In this document: one piece after another, positions 34,694 to 45,200 of the stretch | How positions within the stretch are numbered: position 1 is the first letter of the stretch | Layout: the number at the start of each line of letters is the position of its first letter | Assembly: GCA_015232555.1 (NCBI GenBank) | Contig: JADFZJ010000029.1 | Span: 1 to 53,273 of the forward strand | Source of the DNA: Desulfamplus sp. | GTDB taxonomy: Bacteria > Desulfobacterota > Desulfobacteria > Desulfobacterales > Desulfobacteraceae | DNA length: 53,273 bases | Direction of reading: 5' to 3' | Notes under the pieces: model-generated | The model's database searches: none | What the model was told of the DNA's origin: nothing | The model's input: only the letters and a program-made list of their open reading frames with translations | Translations under genes and position numbers: made by a program

Positions 34694-37600
34694 TTAAAAG
34701 TTTTTTTTTTGACAGCCACCAGTCTCATCGCAACCCACTGTCTCAGCTTGCATTGTGTTTTGATGATGGTCAGAACTATCTATTTGAGAACCACTTAGAT
34801 GATTGTCAGAATTATCTATTTGAGAACCACCTAAAAGATGCTGTGCAATCTGCTCAATTGTTTTGAGTCGTCCAAGATCATCAGGCGATATCTGCTCTGC
34901 TTCGGGCAGCTTCTCCTCAAGTTTGGATAGAATTTCAACCCGTTTGATAGAGTCAATACCAAGATCAGACTCTATATCCATATCAGGCGTGAGCATCTCC
35001 ACAGGAAAGCCTGTTAAAGTGCTGATTGTTTCCATCAAAATTGCCATCACATCTGAATGGCTGTTTGAATTTGTATTTACATCTGAATCGCTGTTTGAAT
35101 TTGTATTTACATCTGAATCGCTGTTTGAATTTGTATTTACATCTGAATCGCTGTTTGAATTTTTAGTTAAACTTGTATTTACAGACGAATGTGTATTCAA
35201 AGACAAATGTGTATTCGCAGGAATAGGCGAAACAGCCTGTTTTGTTTCGTTAGCTGCCTGATGCGAAGGGATAAATGTATTGATTACTGGAGCAGCAACG
35301 CTATTTACCGGCTCAAGTGCATCGCAGATATCTTTAAGAGTTCTTAAAGTGCCCATATTTTCAGGTGTAAGGGCATCTGCACCCGGGATAGATTTTTCAA
35401 GCTCTGAGACAATCTCCACCCGTTTGATTGAGTCAATGCCAAGATCAGACTCAATATCCATATCAAGGGTCAACATCTCCACAGGAAAACCTGTTAGTTT
35501 GCTGACAGTCTCAAGAAGAACTGTTTGAGCGTTTACGACATTTTCACTCTTGCACATAGCACTTTTGCAGGTATCGCTCTTGCAGATATCGGGATTAGCA
35601 TTGCTCATAACAGGCTGGGTATGCTGGTGCTGGACAGGAGCGGGGTTGTATTGATTAGCCTGCTGATTATGGTTCGTTTGTGACTGTTGTTTAAGCACAT
35701 CTCTGTTGTGCTGATTAAGCGTAACACTTTGTGAAGATATGTTATGAACTGCTGCATTATTTTTGCCATTATTCTTTGAAGGTATAGGTATAGCAACGTT
35801 CTCAGCAATTTTAACTTTTGGAGTTTCAGGCTCTTTAAATCTTACCTGTTCTGAATGGATAGATGAGTAGATCGCATTTTCTGCAAAAAAACGGGTCTGC
35901 TCCATCATTGCCTGCAATGTTCTACTTGCAGTGGCTTGAGTATCAAGAAATTTTTCGTGGGCAAGAGCTGTCCGCGTCTGAAGCTCCTGCATTGACTCCA
36001 TACCTTTTTGAACCATCTGCATGGCAGCATAAACAAGCGGAGAGGGCTGATTATTCATAAAAGGCTGCTCAGTTGATGCTGTGTGGCTTTGCATCAATTG
36101 CTGTGGTGAGTGCTGAGTCGCTGTGATAATAGATATGTTTTGTTCTGTCTCTACATGGCTGTAATTTTTCTTCATATCAGTTCCTTTTTGCTTTGGGCTG
36201 TATGACGCAAGGGTTTGTTTCTGAATTATTCTATTTTGAACGGTTGGATTCTGTATGGTCTCTTTCTGAACGGTTTGGTTATATTTAATAACTGTTTTGT
36301 TATATTTAGGTTTTACATTTGCACCTGTCAAAGGAATCCTCATCATCTTTTTGGGCGGCTCTTCAACTGGATTTTCCCACCTGTCAAGATTAACTTTAAC
36401 TCCAGATGCTGCAAGAGAGCAGATAAGAGAGGCTAAATCCTCAATAGCTCTTCGTTTGCCAGCAGATGAATCTACTGAAAAGGAGTTGATATTTTTTGTG
36501 TTTTTTGATGAAGCATTATCTTTTTCTGAGGAGTTTTTACCATCCTTGCAATCTGCCATGTAAACATCACTATGCTTGATATCAAATTCTAAAATAGAGC
36601 GGGTAAGCCCTGTTAAAACTGTTTTTGGACCAACTTCAATAAAGGTTGTGATCTTCTCTTCAAGCAATGATTCAATATTTGGCATAAAACGAACTGGATT
36701 TATAAGCTGCTCACCAAGAAGTTTTTTTGCATCTTCTATCTCTCGGGGATAGGCTTTGCCAGTTGTATTAGAAAAAACAGATATCTTAGATTTTGCACAA
36801 CCTTTGATATCAATAGAAGAGACGCTCTCTTTAAACGGAGCAACCGCATTTTCAACAAGTCTGCTGTGAAACGCTGCTGCAACAGTCAGTTGAACTCCTC
36901 TGAGTTTTTTGCTTTTAAATATTTTGGCAGCCCGTTTTATCTCGTCATTTTTTCCAGATAAAACCACCTGATTCGGGCTGTTTATATTGGCAATCACAAG
37001 GTCAAGATTTTCAGATTTTATAAGATGTTCAATCTCGTCTGATGATGCTTTTACAGCAAACATGGTTCCGGGGTCTTCACCTTCACCAGCAGCATCTGCC
37101 ATGAACTTGCCTCTTGCAGATGCCAAATAGAAAAAGGTTTTGTCATCTATCCAATTTGCTGCACAAAGTGCTGTCAACTCTCCAAAACTATGACCACAAA
37201 CTGCATCTGGTTTGATGCCAAATCTTGCAAGAATCTTTGTCATTGCAAGGCTCACAGCTCCAATTGCAGGTTGGGCAATATCAGTGCTTCTTAACTTATC
37301 TTCTGATAGTTTTTCATCTTGAACATATAAAGGAGGAGCAAAAAGATAATCTTTTAATCTGCCCTTTTGGGTGTTAATTTTTCCAAACATCTCTTCTGCC
37401 AACTCAAGAGTCTCAAGAGCTTCAGGAAACATGGAGATAAGTTCTCTACCCATTCCTGTATATTGGCTACCCTGACCAGGAAATAGAAAAGCAATTTTAT
37501 GTTTGTGCTGAATTTGTTTCTCTTTTGAATCCTCTTTCTGCTCTTTTAAATCTGAAACTTTTTTATCTGTTACACCGTAAAATATTCCTGATTTGTCTTC

Positions 37601-39493
37601 TGGCGAATTTGCCTCCATATCCAGACAAGTTAGTGCCTCTAATGCTTTGTCTGCTGGCTCATCGTTTTCATTTAGCACAATCAAAAGTCTGTATGGGTCA
37701 GATGGCATAAACTCTTTTCTTAATCGGGCTGTCTCCCATGCTATTTTATGAGCTTTTTCTGCTGAATCCAGCTCGTTAGACGAGCTTTTTTTATTCTCTG
37801 ATACGCTGTTTTTATAAGAGGGGGCATTTGTGCATAGCTCCATTGACTCTTTAAATTTTATGATACTATCTTGCAGCTTCTCTTTTGTTTTGGCTGAAAA
37901 AGCTGCAATCTGCACTGTTCCGTCCCATGAAACATGCTCTTTTCGTTCGTTCTGCTCTTCAAGAACCAAATGAAAATTGCTGCCTCCAAATCCAAAAGCA
38001 CTGACTCCGCATCTTCTTGGATGATTTGGAGATTTAACCCACGGTTTTGCAATGTGATTGAAATAAAATGGGGAGTTGATGATGTCAATTTCAGGATCAG
38101 GATTTTCTGCTTTAAGTGTCGGTGGAATAACCTTGTGATAAAGGCTTAAGACAGCCTTGATAAGACCAGCAGCACCAGCAGCAGCTTTTGCATGTCCAAT
38201 CATTGATTTGACAGAGCCAACAGCAGCGTAATTTCTATGTTTATTAATATCATCTATATTTGTAAGTGACTGTGTAGTTGAAGTCGTAATCATTGCATCA
38301 GAATCAGCAGAATTATCTGCGAACAGAGATTTAAGTGCAGTCAGTTCAATTTTATCTCCAACACGCGTGCCTGTTCCGTGAGCCTCAAAAAGCTCAACTG
38401 TGTGTGGGTCAATTGCAGCCCGTGTATATGCATCTTTGAGTGCCCGTAGCTGTCCTCCTGCATCAGGTGCATATATTCCGCCTGTTTTCCCGTCACTTGA
38501 AGTTCCAATCCCTTTTATGACTGCATAGATTTTGTCACTATCTTTTATTGCATCTTCAAGTCTTTTGAGCACAACCATGCCGATGCCTTCACCTAAAACG
38601 GTACCGTCTGCATCCTTTGAAAAGGGTTTTGCATCGCTTGTGTGTGATAAAACTCCTGTTTTGGAGAAACACATGTGCATAAAAATATCGTTTAAAGTAT
38701 CAACTCCACCAGAGACAGAGAGATCGCATCGTCCTGATGCAAGCTCTAAACAGGCTGTATGAATGGCACTCAATGAACTTGCACACGCTGCATCAACAAC
38801 TGTATTTGTGCCGCCAAGATTGAGTCTATTGGCGATTCTGCCTGCAACCACATTGCCAAGAAGCCCGGGAAATGAGTTCTCCTGCCACTTTGGGAAACCG
38901 TCAGAAATCCTCTGGATAATCTCGTCATATTTTTCGCCTGTTATTCCAGATGCTTCAAGTGCTCTTTTCCATACAGGGTGATAGAGACGGGCACCAAGTG
39001 GAATTACAAGCTCCTGAGTACCTGTCACACCTAAAATTACACTTGTTCTATTTAAAACTAATTCTGATGAACTATTTGGAGGATAACCTGCATCTGCAAG
39101 TGCCATTTCAGCAACCATAAGCCCTAAAAGCTGCGAGGTGTCGGTTGCTTCAAGATTGTTTGGAGGAAATCCATATTGGGCAGGGTCAAAGTTGATTTTT
39201 GGAATAAATCCGCCACGTTTGCAGTAGGTATAGTCAGGAGTTGAGGGATTTTCATCAAAATAGTCTTTTAACGACCAGTGAGTATCTTCAGGAATTTCAG
39301 TAATGGCATCTTTACCATTAAAAATTAATCTCCAGTAGGCTTTAAGTCCGTTCGACTCAGGAAAAATAGCTCCCATACCTATTATGGCGATAGAGCTATT
39401 TTGCGGCATAACAGCCTGAGCTTGTGGCAAAATATCATCCATATCTTTAATCCCCTTTAAATTCCCTGTATTTTGGCTGTAATCTCTTCTCAT
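34694..39493 (-). CDS. Pfa-like polyketide/PUFA-type synthase, first half: KS-AT-ACP-ACP
   Basis: 1,599 codons before a stop just past an A10 run. The ketosynthase has C237 (VDAACASS), H372 (EAHGTGT) and H434 (MIGHAKAAAG). The malonyl/acyltransferase has FPGQGSQYTG and S769 (GHSFGE) with H876. Two acyl carrier domains follow with phosphopantetheine serines S1355 and S1515, both in the motif LGIDSIKRVE typical of PfaA carriers. Linkers are Gln/Asn/Ser-rich with tandem repeats. This is the PfaA order; the KR and DH come from the next frame. PfaB, an enoyl reductase (PfaD) and a phosphopantetheinyl transferase are not in the window. A related set in Desulfobacterota makes unidentified secondary lipids, so polyunsaturated fatty acid is only one possible product. 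Confidence 0.92.
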   Translation of the reverse strand: MRRDYSQNTGNLKGIKDMDDILPQAQAVMPQNSSIAIIGMGAIFPESNGLKAYWRLIFNGKDAITEIPEDTHWSLKDYFDENPSTPDYTYCKRGGFIPKINFDPAQYGFPPNNLEATDTSQLLGLMVAEMALADAGYPPNSSSELVLNRTSVILGVTGTQELVIPLGARLYHPVWKRALEASGITGEKYDEIIQRISDGFPKWQENSFPGLLGNVVAGRIANRLNLGGTNTVVDAACASSLSAIHTACLELASGRCDLSVSGGVDTLNDIFMHMCFSKTGVLSHTSDAKPFSKDADGTVLGEGIGMVVLKRLEDAIKDSDKIYAVIKGIGTSSDGKTGGIYAPDAGGQLRALKDAYTRAAIDPHTVELFEAHGTGTRVGDKIELTALKSLFADNSADSDAMITTSTTQSLTNIDDINKHRNYAAVGSVKSMIGHAKAAAGAAGLIKAVLSLYHKVIPPTLKAENPDPEIDIINSPFYFNHIAKPWVKSPNHPRRCGVSAFGFGGSNFHLVLEEQNERKEHVSWDGTVQIAAFSAKTKEKLQDSIIKFKESMELCTNAPSYKNSVSENKKSSSNELDSAEKAHKIAWETARLRKEFMPSDPYRLLIVLNENDEPADKALEALTCLDMEANSPEDKSGIFYGVTDKKVSDLKEQKEDSKEKQIQHKHKIAFLFPGQGSQYTGMGRELISMFPEALETLELAEEMFGKINTQKGRLKDYLFAPPLYVQDEKLSEDKLRSTDIAQPAIGAVSLAMTKILARFGIKPDAVCGHSFGELTALCAANWIDDKTFFYLASARGKFMADAAGEGEDPGTMFAVKASSDEIEHLIKSENLDLVIANINSPNQVVLSGKNDEIKRAAKIFKSKKLRGVQLTVAAAFHSRLVENAVAPFKESVSSIDIKGCAKSKISVFSNTTGKAYPREIEDAKKLLGEQLINPVRFMPNIESLLEEKITTFIEVGPKTVLTGLTRSILEFDIKHSDVYMADCKDGKNSSEKDNASSKNTKNINSFSVDSSAGKRRAIEDLASLICSLAASGVKVNLDRWENPVEEPPKKMMRIPLTGANVKPKYNKTVIKYNQTVQKETIQNPTVQNRIIQKQTLASYSPKQKGTDMKKNYSHVETEQNISIITATQHSPQQLMQSHTASTEQPFMNNQPSPLVYAAMQMVQKGMESMQELQTRTALAHEKFLDTQATASRTLQAMMEQTRFFAENAIYSSIHSEQVRFKEPETPKVKIAENVAIPIPSKNNGKNNAAVHNISSQSVTLNQHNRDVLKQQSQTNHNQQANQYNPAPVQHQHTQPVMSNANPDICKSDTCKSAMCKSENVVNAQTVLLETVSKLTGFPVEMLTLDMDIESDLGIDSIKRVEIVSELEKSIPGADALTPENMGTLRTLKDICDALEPVNSVAAPVINTFIPSHQAANETKQAVSPIPANTHLSLNTHSSVNTSLTKNSNSDSDVNTNSNSDSDVNTNSNSDSDVNTNSNSHSDVMAILMETISTLTGFPVEMLTPDMDIESDLGIDSIKRVEILSKLEEKLPEAEQISPDDLGRLKTIEQIAQHLLGGSQIDNSDNHLSGSQIDSSDHHQNTMQAETVGCDETGGCQKKNF
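34701..34710 (-). other. A10 run: frame junction in the Pfa-like synthase
   Basis: On the coding strand TGT-CAA-AAA-AAA-AAC-TTT-TAA ends the first frame. A -1 step (or one extra A in the mRNA) gives CAA-AAA-AAA-AAA-CTT-TTA-AGA and stays open for more than 1,030 codons through KR and DH. The frame between the run and the first ATG of the second half (34,440-34,710) has no ATG, GTG or TTG with a ribosome site. Possible readings: RNA polymerase slippage, ribosomal frameshifting on A-AAA-AAA, true gene decay, or a miscounted homopolymer. Confidence 0.75.
34762..34833 (-). repeat. 36-bp tandem repeat x2 after ACP2
   Basis: Two 36-bp units (34,762-34,797 and 34,798-34,833) differ at about three positions and encode LSGSQIDSSDHH-like segments. 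They lie between the second carrier domain and the frame junction. Confidence 0.7.
35049..35168 (-). repeat. 30-bp tandem repeat x4 between the two ACP domains
   Basis: Four in-frame units of 30 bp (ACATCTGAATCGCTGTTTGA plus ATTTGTATTT on the plus strand) encode a repeating NSDSDVNTNS linker. The inner copies are identical and the outer ones carry single changes. Just beyond, at 35,180-35,220, two 18-bp units (encoding LSLNTHSSVNT-like sequence) form a second small array. Such linkers keep carrier domains mobile and tend to vary in copy number. Confidence 0.8.
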
Positions 39494-39582
39494 TGCCCTC
39501 TTTTAAATTTTAAGCTATATATTGTAAGTTTTAAAAAAGAATATATTAATATGATTATTTTGTATAGGTAGGAGGTTGTGAT

Positions 39583-41004
39583 TTGACAAACATTTTACAT
39601 TGTCTGGCTGTAAGGCAAAAAATTTTTATATTCTCATTATTTCTGGTTTTACCATCTGTTTTCCTGATTCTTCCTGTTTCAGTTTCCGCACAGGAATATT
39701 CCCTTGAGGAGCTTTACAGGCTTGCACTCAGTCGATCCGAGAGAATAAAACTGTCCGAGGAAAACCTGCTTATTTCAAAAATTAACAGGGATAAGGCTTT
39801 TGCAGCACTAATCCCCACTCTTTCTGCAGTCGGCAATTATACGCAATATCAAGAAGACAAGAAAAGCAGCACAGGCTCAATCATGCAGCCGGATTACAAT
39901 AATTCATGGGGTTTAAAAATAGAGAAAAGCCTTTCGTTAAGCGGCAGAGAATTCACGGCACTTCAAGGGGCAACCGATAACATTGAAAAAAATCTTTATG
40001 ATCTTATGTCTGTGCAGGAAGAATATCTCTCCAGTGTAAGCGAGTCCTTTTACAGTGTATTACAGGCAAGGCAGGCTGTACAGATTGCCAATGCAAATCT
40101 TGAACGTCTTAAAAAATACCAGGATGCTGCTCAAAAAAGACTTCGTATCGGTGAAGTGACAAAAACAGCTTTGCTGCGTGCAAATGGCGAGGTATCAGGG
40201 GCATTGTCTGATCAGATAAAGGCGAAAAACAGGTTGTCTATGGCAAAGGTACTTCTTGCCAGAATAGTTGGTATTGATAATGACTTTGATCTGATTGATA
40301 AAGAATTTAATACTAATGCTTCGGATGCAGAGGTGATAACTCCGCAGTTGGGAATGGTCGGAAAAGATGGGCAGGACACTTCATCATCTATTGATAGCGA
40401 AACGGCTTCTTTGCCCATACTTCAGGAGATGGCAGAAAAGAACAGATATGAACTTAAGAGTCTCAAAGCTCAGCGAGAGATGGCGGAAAAGCAGATAAAA
40501 TACACCAAAGGTGCTCTGTGGCCAACGGCAACCGTTTCCGGAGTTTACAACAGATTAAATCAGGAACCGAAATCAGTATCAGGCTATAATGATGAAGCCA
40601 TTTCCGCCTCACTCTCCTTGAATTTTCCATTCTACGATGGCGGCTTGAGAAGATTGGATATAAAGGAAGCAGAAGCCCAGAAACGTCAGATTGATCTTAT
40701 GTATAGAGATCAAGAAAAGATAATCAAGGTGGAGGTTGAAAACGCATGGTTAGATGTGAGTGCACAAAAGAGTGTAATAAAATACCTTGAGGATCAAGTT
40801 GTTTTTGCCACTAATAATTATTATGCGATCTCAAAGCAGTTTGAATTTGGTCTGTCCGACAGCATGGATATAATTGATGCTAACAATTTACTTTTAACGT
40901 CGCAACTTAAATTATCTGATGCAAAATACAATTATCAGCTATCGGTATTAAAGCTGAAAAGAGCTGCCGGCAGCCTGCTTGAAGAGGTGGAAAAGCAGTC
41001 TTAG
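39583..41004 (+). CDS. TolC-family outer membrane efflux protein
   Basis: 473 aa from a TTG with a strong AGGAGG site. A signal peptide (about 1-36, ending VSA-Q) precedes two OEP repeats rich in heptads, with the pairs EELYRLALSRSERIKLSEEN and AEKNRYELKSLKAQREMAEK marking the repeat starts. It forms the outer membrane channel of the tripartite pump encoded by the next two genes. It is divergent from the Pfa-like synthase across an 89-bp interval that must hold both promoters. Confidence 0.92.
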   Translation: MTNILHCLAVRQKIFIFSLFLVLPSVFLILPVSVSAQEYSLEELYRLALSRSERIKLSEENLLISKINRDKAFAALIPTLSAVGNYTQYQEDKKSSTGSIMQPDYNNSWGLKIEKSLSLSGREFTALQGATDNIEKNLYDLMSVQEEYLSSVSESFYSVLQARQAVQIANANLERLKKYQDAAQKRLRIGEVTKTALLRANGEVSGALSDQIKAKNRLSMAKVLLARIVGIDNDFDLIDKEFNTNASDAEVITPQLGMVGKDGQDTSSSIDSETASLPILQEMAEKNRYELKSLKAQREMAEKQIKYTKGALWPTATVSGVYNRLNQEPKSVSGYNDEAISASLSLNFPFYDGGLRRLDIKEAEAQKRQIDLMYRDQEKIIKVEVENAWLDVSAQKSVIKYLEDQVVFATNNYYAISKQFEFGLSDSMDIIDANNLLLTSQLKLSDAKYNYQLSVLKLKRAAGSLLEEVEKQS

Positions 41005-41095
41005 TGTTTTAACATCTGCAATATCTTTAGAGCCTGTTTAAATATTCAGGCTCTATTTAATGCCTCAAAGTCTTTTTGTTGGAGAACCTTTATTC

Positions 41096-42238
41096 ATGGA
41101 GAAAAAAATATTGTTGAAAAGATGTGGTGTTATTTTTGTTATGTTCCTTTTTATCTCTCTCTTGTTCTCCTTTGCATCTCCTGGCTGCAAGGGTAAAAAG
41201 AGCGAAGAGAACCAGGGAAAGGGGAAAGAGAGACCCAAAGAGAAGATACTCAACGTAAAAGTACAGCCTGTTGAAAAAAAATCGTTGCGGCCTTTTATCA
41301 AGACACACGGCAGTCTGAATGCTTTTGATGAAGTTATCGTAAGCAGTGAAATTGACGGTATTTTAAAAACTGTTGTTGTTGAAGAAGGTTCTGTGGTGAC
41401 TAAAGGCATGTTGCTTGCTGCCATCAATGAGAGCGATTATAAATTGCAGGTACAGCAGGCTAAAGCTGTATTGAAACAGGCAGCAGCCACTTTTCAGAAT
41501 GCATCTGTTGATTACAGGCGAAAGCAGTCTCTTGCTAAAGAGGAGCTGCTGACAAACCAGCAGTTTGACGATGCTTCCACTAAATTGTCTCTTGCTGAAG
41601 CTGATGTGGAGAGAGCTAAGGCAACTCTTGACATGGCTTTGGACAAGACAGCCAAAACATCCATACATTCTCCGCTTTCCGGCGTAATCAAGGAGAAGAA
41701 AATTTCAGCAGGCAGTTATGTGAAAAGTGCTACACCTCTTTTTACCATCATTCAGATTCATCCTTTGAAACTCTTTTTTACAATAACTGAGAAAGAGATC
41801 GGCAGGATAAAGCAGGGGCAGGATGTAAATTTTACAGTTGATAGTTTTACGGAGCAAACATTTACAGGCAAGGTGAAGACCATATATCCCAACCTTGAAG
41901 AATCAACCCGCACCTTGAAAATAGATGCCACTGTACCCAACAGTGACAGCATTCTCAAACCAGGTCTTTTCGCAAATGTCATTTTGTATACCGGCGATCT
42001 AAAAGATGTTTTGCTCGTGCCTGTTGTATCCATTGTTTACGATGACTCAAAGACAAAGGTTTTTGTAGTTGAAAAGTCGGTGGGTGTGGATAATATGGTA
42101 AGGGAAAGAGAAGTGGTTGCAGGTGCTCAATACGGTGATTTAATGGAGATAACAGATGGAATTGCGGAAAAAGAGATTGTAGTGACTGCTGGACATCAGA
42201 ATCTTTCAGAAGGGGTAAAGGTGCATGTGGATCGCTGA
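41096..42238 (+). CDS. HlyD/AcrA-family periplasmic adaptor lipoprotein of an RND pump
   Basis: 380 aa from the ATG at 41,096 (GGAG upstream); an in-frame ATG twelve codons earlier is possible. A membrane segment ends in FASPGC, a plausible lipobox, so the protein may be lipid-anchored. The barrel-sandwich halves (VSSEIDGILKTVVVEEGSVV and IHSPLSGVIKEKKISAGSYV) enclose an alpha-hairpin, followed by beta-barrel and membrane-proximal domains. It links the RND pump to the TolC-like channel. The last 14 nt overlap the pump gene. Confidence 0.92.
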   Translation: MEKKILLKRCGVIFVMFLFISLLFSFASPGCKGKKSEENQGKGKERPKEKILNVKVQPVEKKSLRPFIKTHGSLNAFDEVIVSSEIDGILKTVVVEEGSVVTKGMLLAAINESDYKLQVQQAKAVLKQAAATFQNASVDYRRKQSLAKEELLTNQQFDDASTKLSLAEADVERAKATLDMALDKTAKTSIHSPLSGVIKEKKISAGSYVKSATPLFTIIQIHPLKLFFTITEKEIGRIKQGQDVNFTVDSFTEQTFTGKVKTIYPNLEESTRTLKIDATVPNSDSILKPGLFANVILYTGDLKDVLLVPVVSIVYDDSKTKVFVVEKSVGVDNMVREREVVAGAQYGDLMEITDGIAEKEIVVTAGHQNLSEGVKVHVDR

Positions 42239-45200
42239 TACTTCAATCAGGCGGCCTGTAATGGCCACAATGTTCATTCTTTCTTTGGTCGTGATGGGGG
42301 CTATCTGCTATCCTGAAATAGGAGTCGATCTTTTTCCTAAAGTCGATTACCCTATCGTCAATATCACCACTGCGTTAAAAGGTGCAAGTCCTGAAATTAT
42401 GGACACCGATATTACGGATAAAATCGAGGAGTCCGTCAGTTCGATAAATGGAGTAAAATCAATAAGTTCTGCAAGCATTGAGGGCAATTCAACAGTTACC
42501 GTGGAATTCGTCCTTGAACGCAATATCGATTTAGCTGCCCAAGATATACGAGAAAAGGTGGCAGGCATAATATCAAAGCTGCCGGAAGACATAAGTGATC
42601 CCGTGATCGAAAAGGTCGATCCTGATGCAAGCCCTGTGCTCTGGCTCAATCTGGCCGATAATAAATCCATCCGTGAGCTTTCAATGTATGCAGATGAAGT
42701 GCTCAAGGAGCAGATTCAGAAGATAGAAGGAGTTGGTGCGATCAACATAGGGGGATTGCGTCAACGTCAGATCAGAATCTGGCTTGACTCCCAGAAACTC
42801 GTAGCCTATCAGATTGCGGCAAGTGACGTGTTAAACGCCTTGAAACGCCAGAACATTGAACTTCCTGCCGGAAGAATCGAAAGCCGGTCAATGGAATACA
42901 CTATTAAAGTTAAGGGTGAAATTACAAGGGTATCGGAGTTCAATGATATTATTATTGCGTATTATAATGGTGCTCCAATACGGATCAAGGATATCGGACG
43001 GGCAGAGGACGGCATGGCAGAAAAGAGATCTCTTGCCCGTTTCAATGGTGTTCCTGCCGTGGGTATGGGTATCCAGAAGCAGTCAGGTTCCAATACAGTT
43101 GAAATTATCGAACGAATAAAAAAGGAGCTGCCTGCAATCAAGGATACACTACCTCCTGGAATGACCATCAATATTGCGTTTGATCAATCCACATTCATCA
43201 AACGCTCAATCGAGGAGGTGCAGTTTCATCTTATTTTAGGGAGTCTCTTCGCTGTTCTGGTTGTTTTCATCTTTTTGCGTAATCTTCGTACAACCCTTAT
43301 AACATCTGTAGCTTTGCCTGTTTCCATAATTTCAACCTTTGCCCTGATCAGGGTCTTTGACTTTACTTTCAACAATATGACCATGCTTGCCCTTTCCCTG
43401 TCTGTAGGTCTTCTGATTGATGATGCCATTATTGTCATTGAAAATATCTACCGCCATATTGAAGAGGGTATGTCTCCGCGGGAAGCCTCCTCGTTTGCAA
43501 CAGAAGAGATCGGAATGGCTGTCATGGCAACCACGTTTGCTGTTGTGGCCATCTTTCTGCCAGTGGCTTTTATGAAGGGGATTATGGGTAGATTTTTCCT
43601 TCAGTTTGCCCTTACTGTTGTGTTTGCTGTCATGATCTCCATGATCGTCTCATTTACGCTGACACCAATGATGGCATCCATCTTTTTAAAAGATATTGCT
43701 ACCCATAAAGACTCCGTTACGCATAAAAACAGAATCGGGTTTTTAGGTGCAATGTTTGAAGGCGGGTATAAAATATTTGAAAATATCTACACAATACTAC
43801 TGAAATTGTCCCTGCGATTCAGAATTACTGTTTTACTTGTTGCACTTATTATTTTTGTCTCAAGTCTCTATATCGCAAAACAGTTGGGAAGGGAGTTCAT
43901 TCCTACCGAGGATCAGGGGCAGTTTATTGTGCGTTTGGAAGCACCCATGGGCTATTCTCTTGAAGCTTCGGACAAACTGTCTCAACAGGTTGAAACTATT
44001 GCCATGTCGCTGCCGGAGGTTAAATCAGTCTATTATATAGGGGGGTTCGGACGAAGCGGAGTCAACAACTCAAGAATGATGATAACACTTAAACCAAAGG
44101 GTGAGCGGAAAAAATCACAAGAACAGATCAAGGGTGAAATAAGAAAAAAATCAAAGGGGATCGCAGGGCTAAAGGTTACTGCCGAAGATGTCTCTCTTGT
44201 TGGCAGGGGGCAGCGATCAGTGCCTATTCAGTATAGCATCAGAGGACGAGACATGGAGAATCTCAAGAAATACACCCGTCAGATTGTTGCCGAATTCTCA
44301 AAACTTCCTGGAATTGTCGATGTTGACACATCTCTTCAAGAGGGGAAGCCGGAGTTAAAGGTTATTATTGACAGGGATAAAGCCGCTGATCTGGGCGTGG
44401 ATGTTGCAGGCATTGCGGAGGCTGTTAATCTTCTGGTCAGCGGAGAAGTTGATGTCACTCGCTTCAAGGATCAATCAAGGGGTAAAAGATATGATGTTCG
44501 CGTAAGATTGAATTCCGAAGACAGGGCAAATCCTACTGATCTCGGCAGGATATATGTCCGTTCAAAGGATCAGAAATTAGTTGAAATATCAAATATAGTT
44601 AAGGTTATAGCAGGCGGAGGTCCAAGTCAGATTAACCGCGTGGACAGGCAGAAGGCAGTCAGTGTTTTTGCAAACCTTGACGGAAAACCTTTAGGTAAGG
44701 CAGTTGAAGAACTCAACGCTATCTCAGACCGTGTGCTCACACCGGATTTTTCTCCTAAATATAAAGGTATGGCAGAAACAATGAGCGAGTCTTTTGACTC
44801 CCTTATGTTTGCCCTTTTCTTAGGGATTGTTATGGCTTATATGGTTTTAGCTGCCCAGTTTGAAAGTTTTTCACATCCGTTTATCGTGCTTTTGTCCATG
44901 CCGCTCTCTTTTATCGGTGCTTTTGGCGGACTTTATCTGATGGGCATGACTCTGAATATTTTCAGTTTCATTGGCTTGATTCTTCTTATGGGGCTGGTAA
45001 AAAAGAATGCGATTCTTATAGTCGATTATACAAATACTTTAAGGGCTGGCGGTATGTCGAAACGTGATGCACTCATGAAAGCATGTCCAATCCGCATGAG
45101 ACCGATTCTTATGACAACTCTTGCAATGGTTTTTGGAATGCTTCCAATTGCTTTCGGTCTTGGTGAAGGCTCTGAAACCCGTGCACCAATGGGAATAGGT

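Noticed and set aside
31596-39493. EPA/DHA synthase (pfa) cluster
   Set aside because: PfaB, the enoyl reductase PfaD and PfaE are not seen, and similar synthases in this phylum have unknown products, so a named fatty acid product is not supported.
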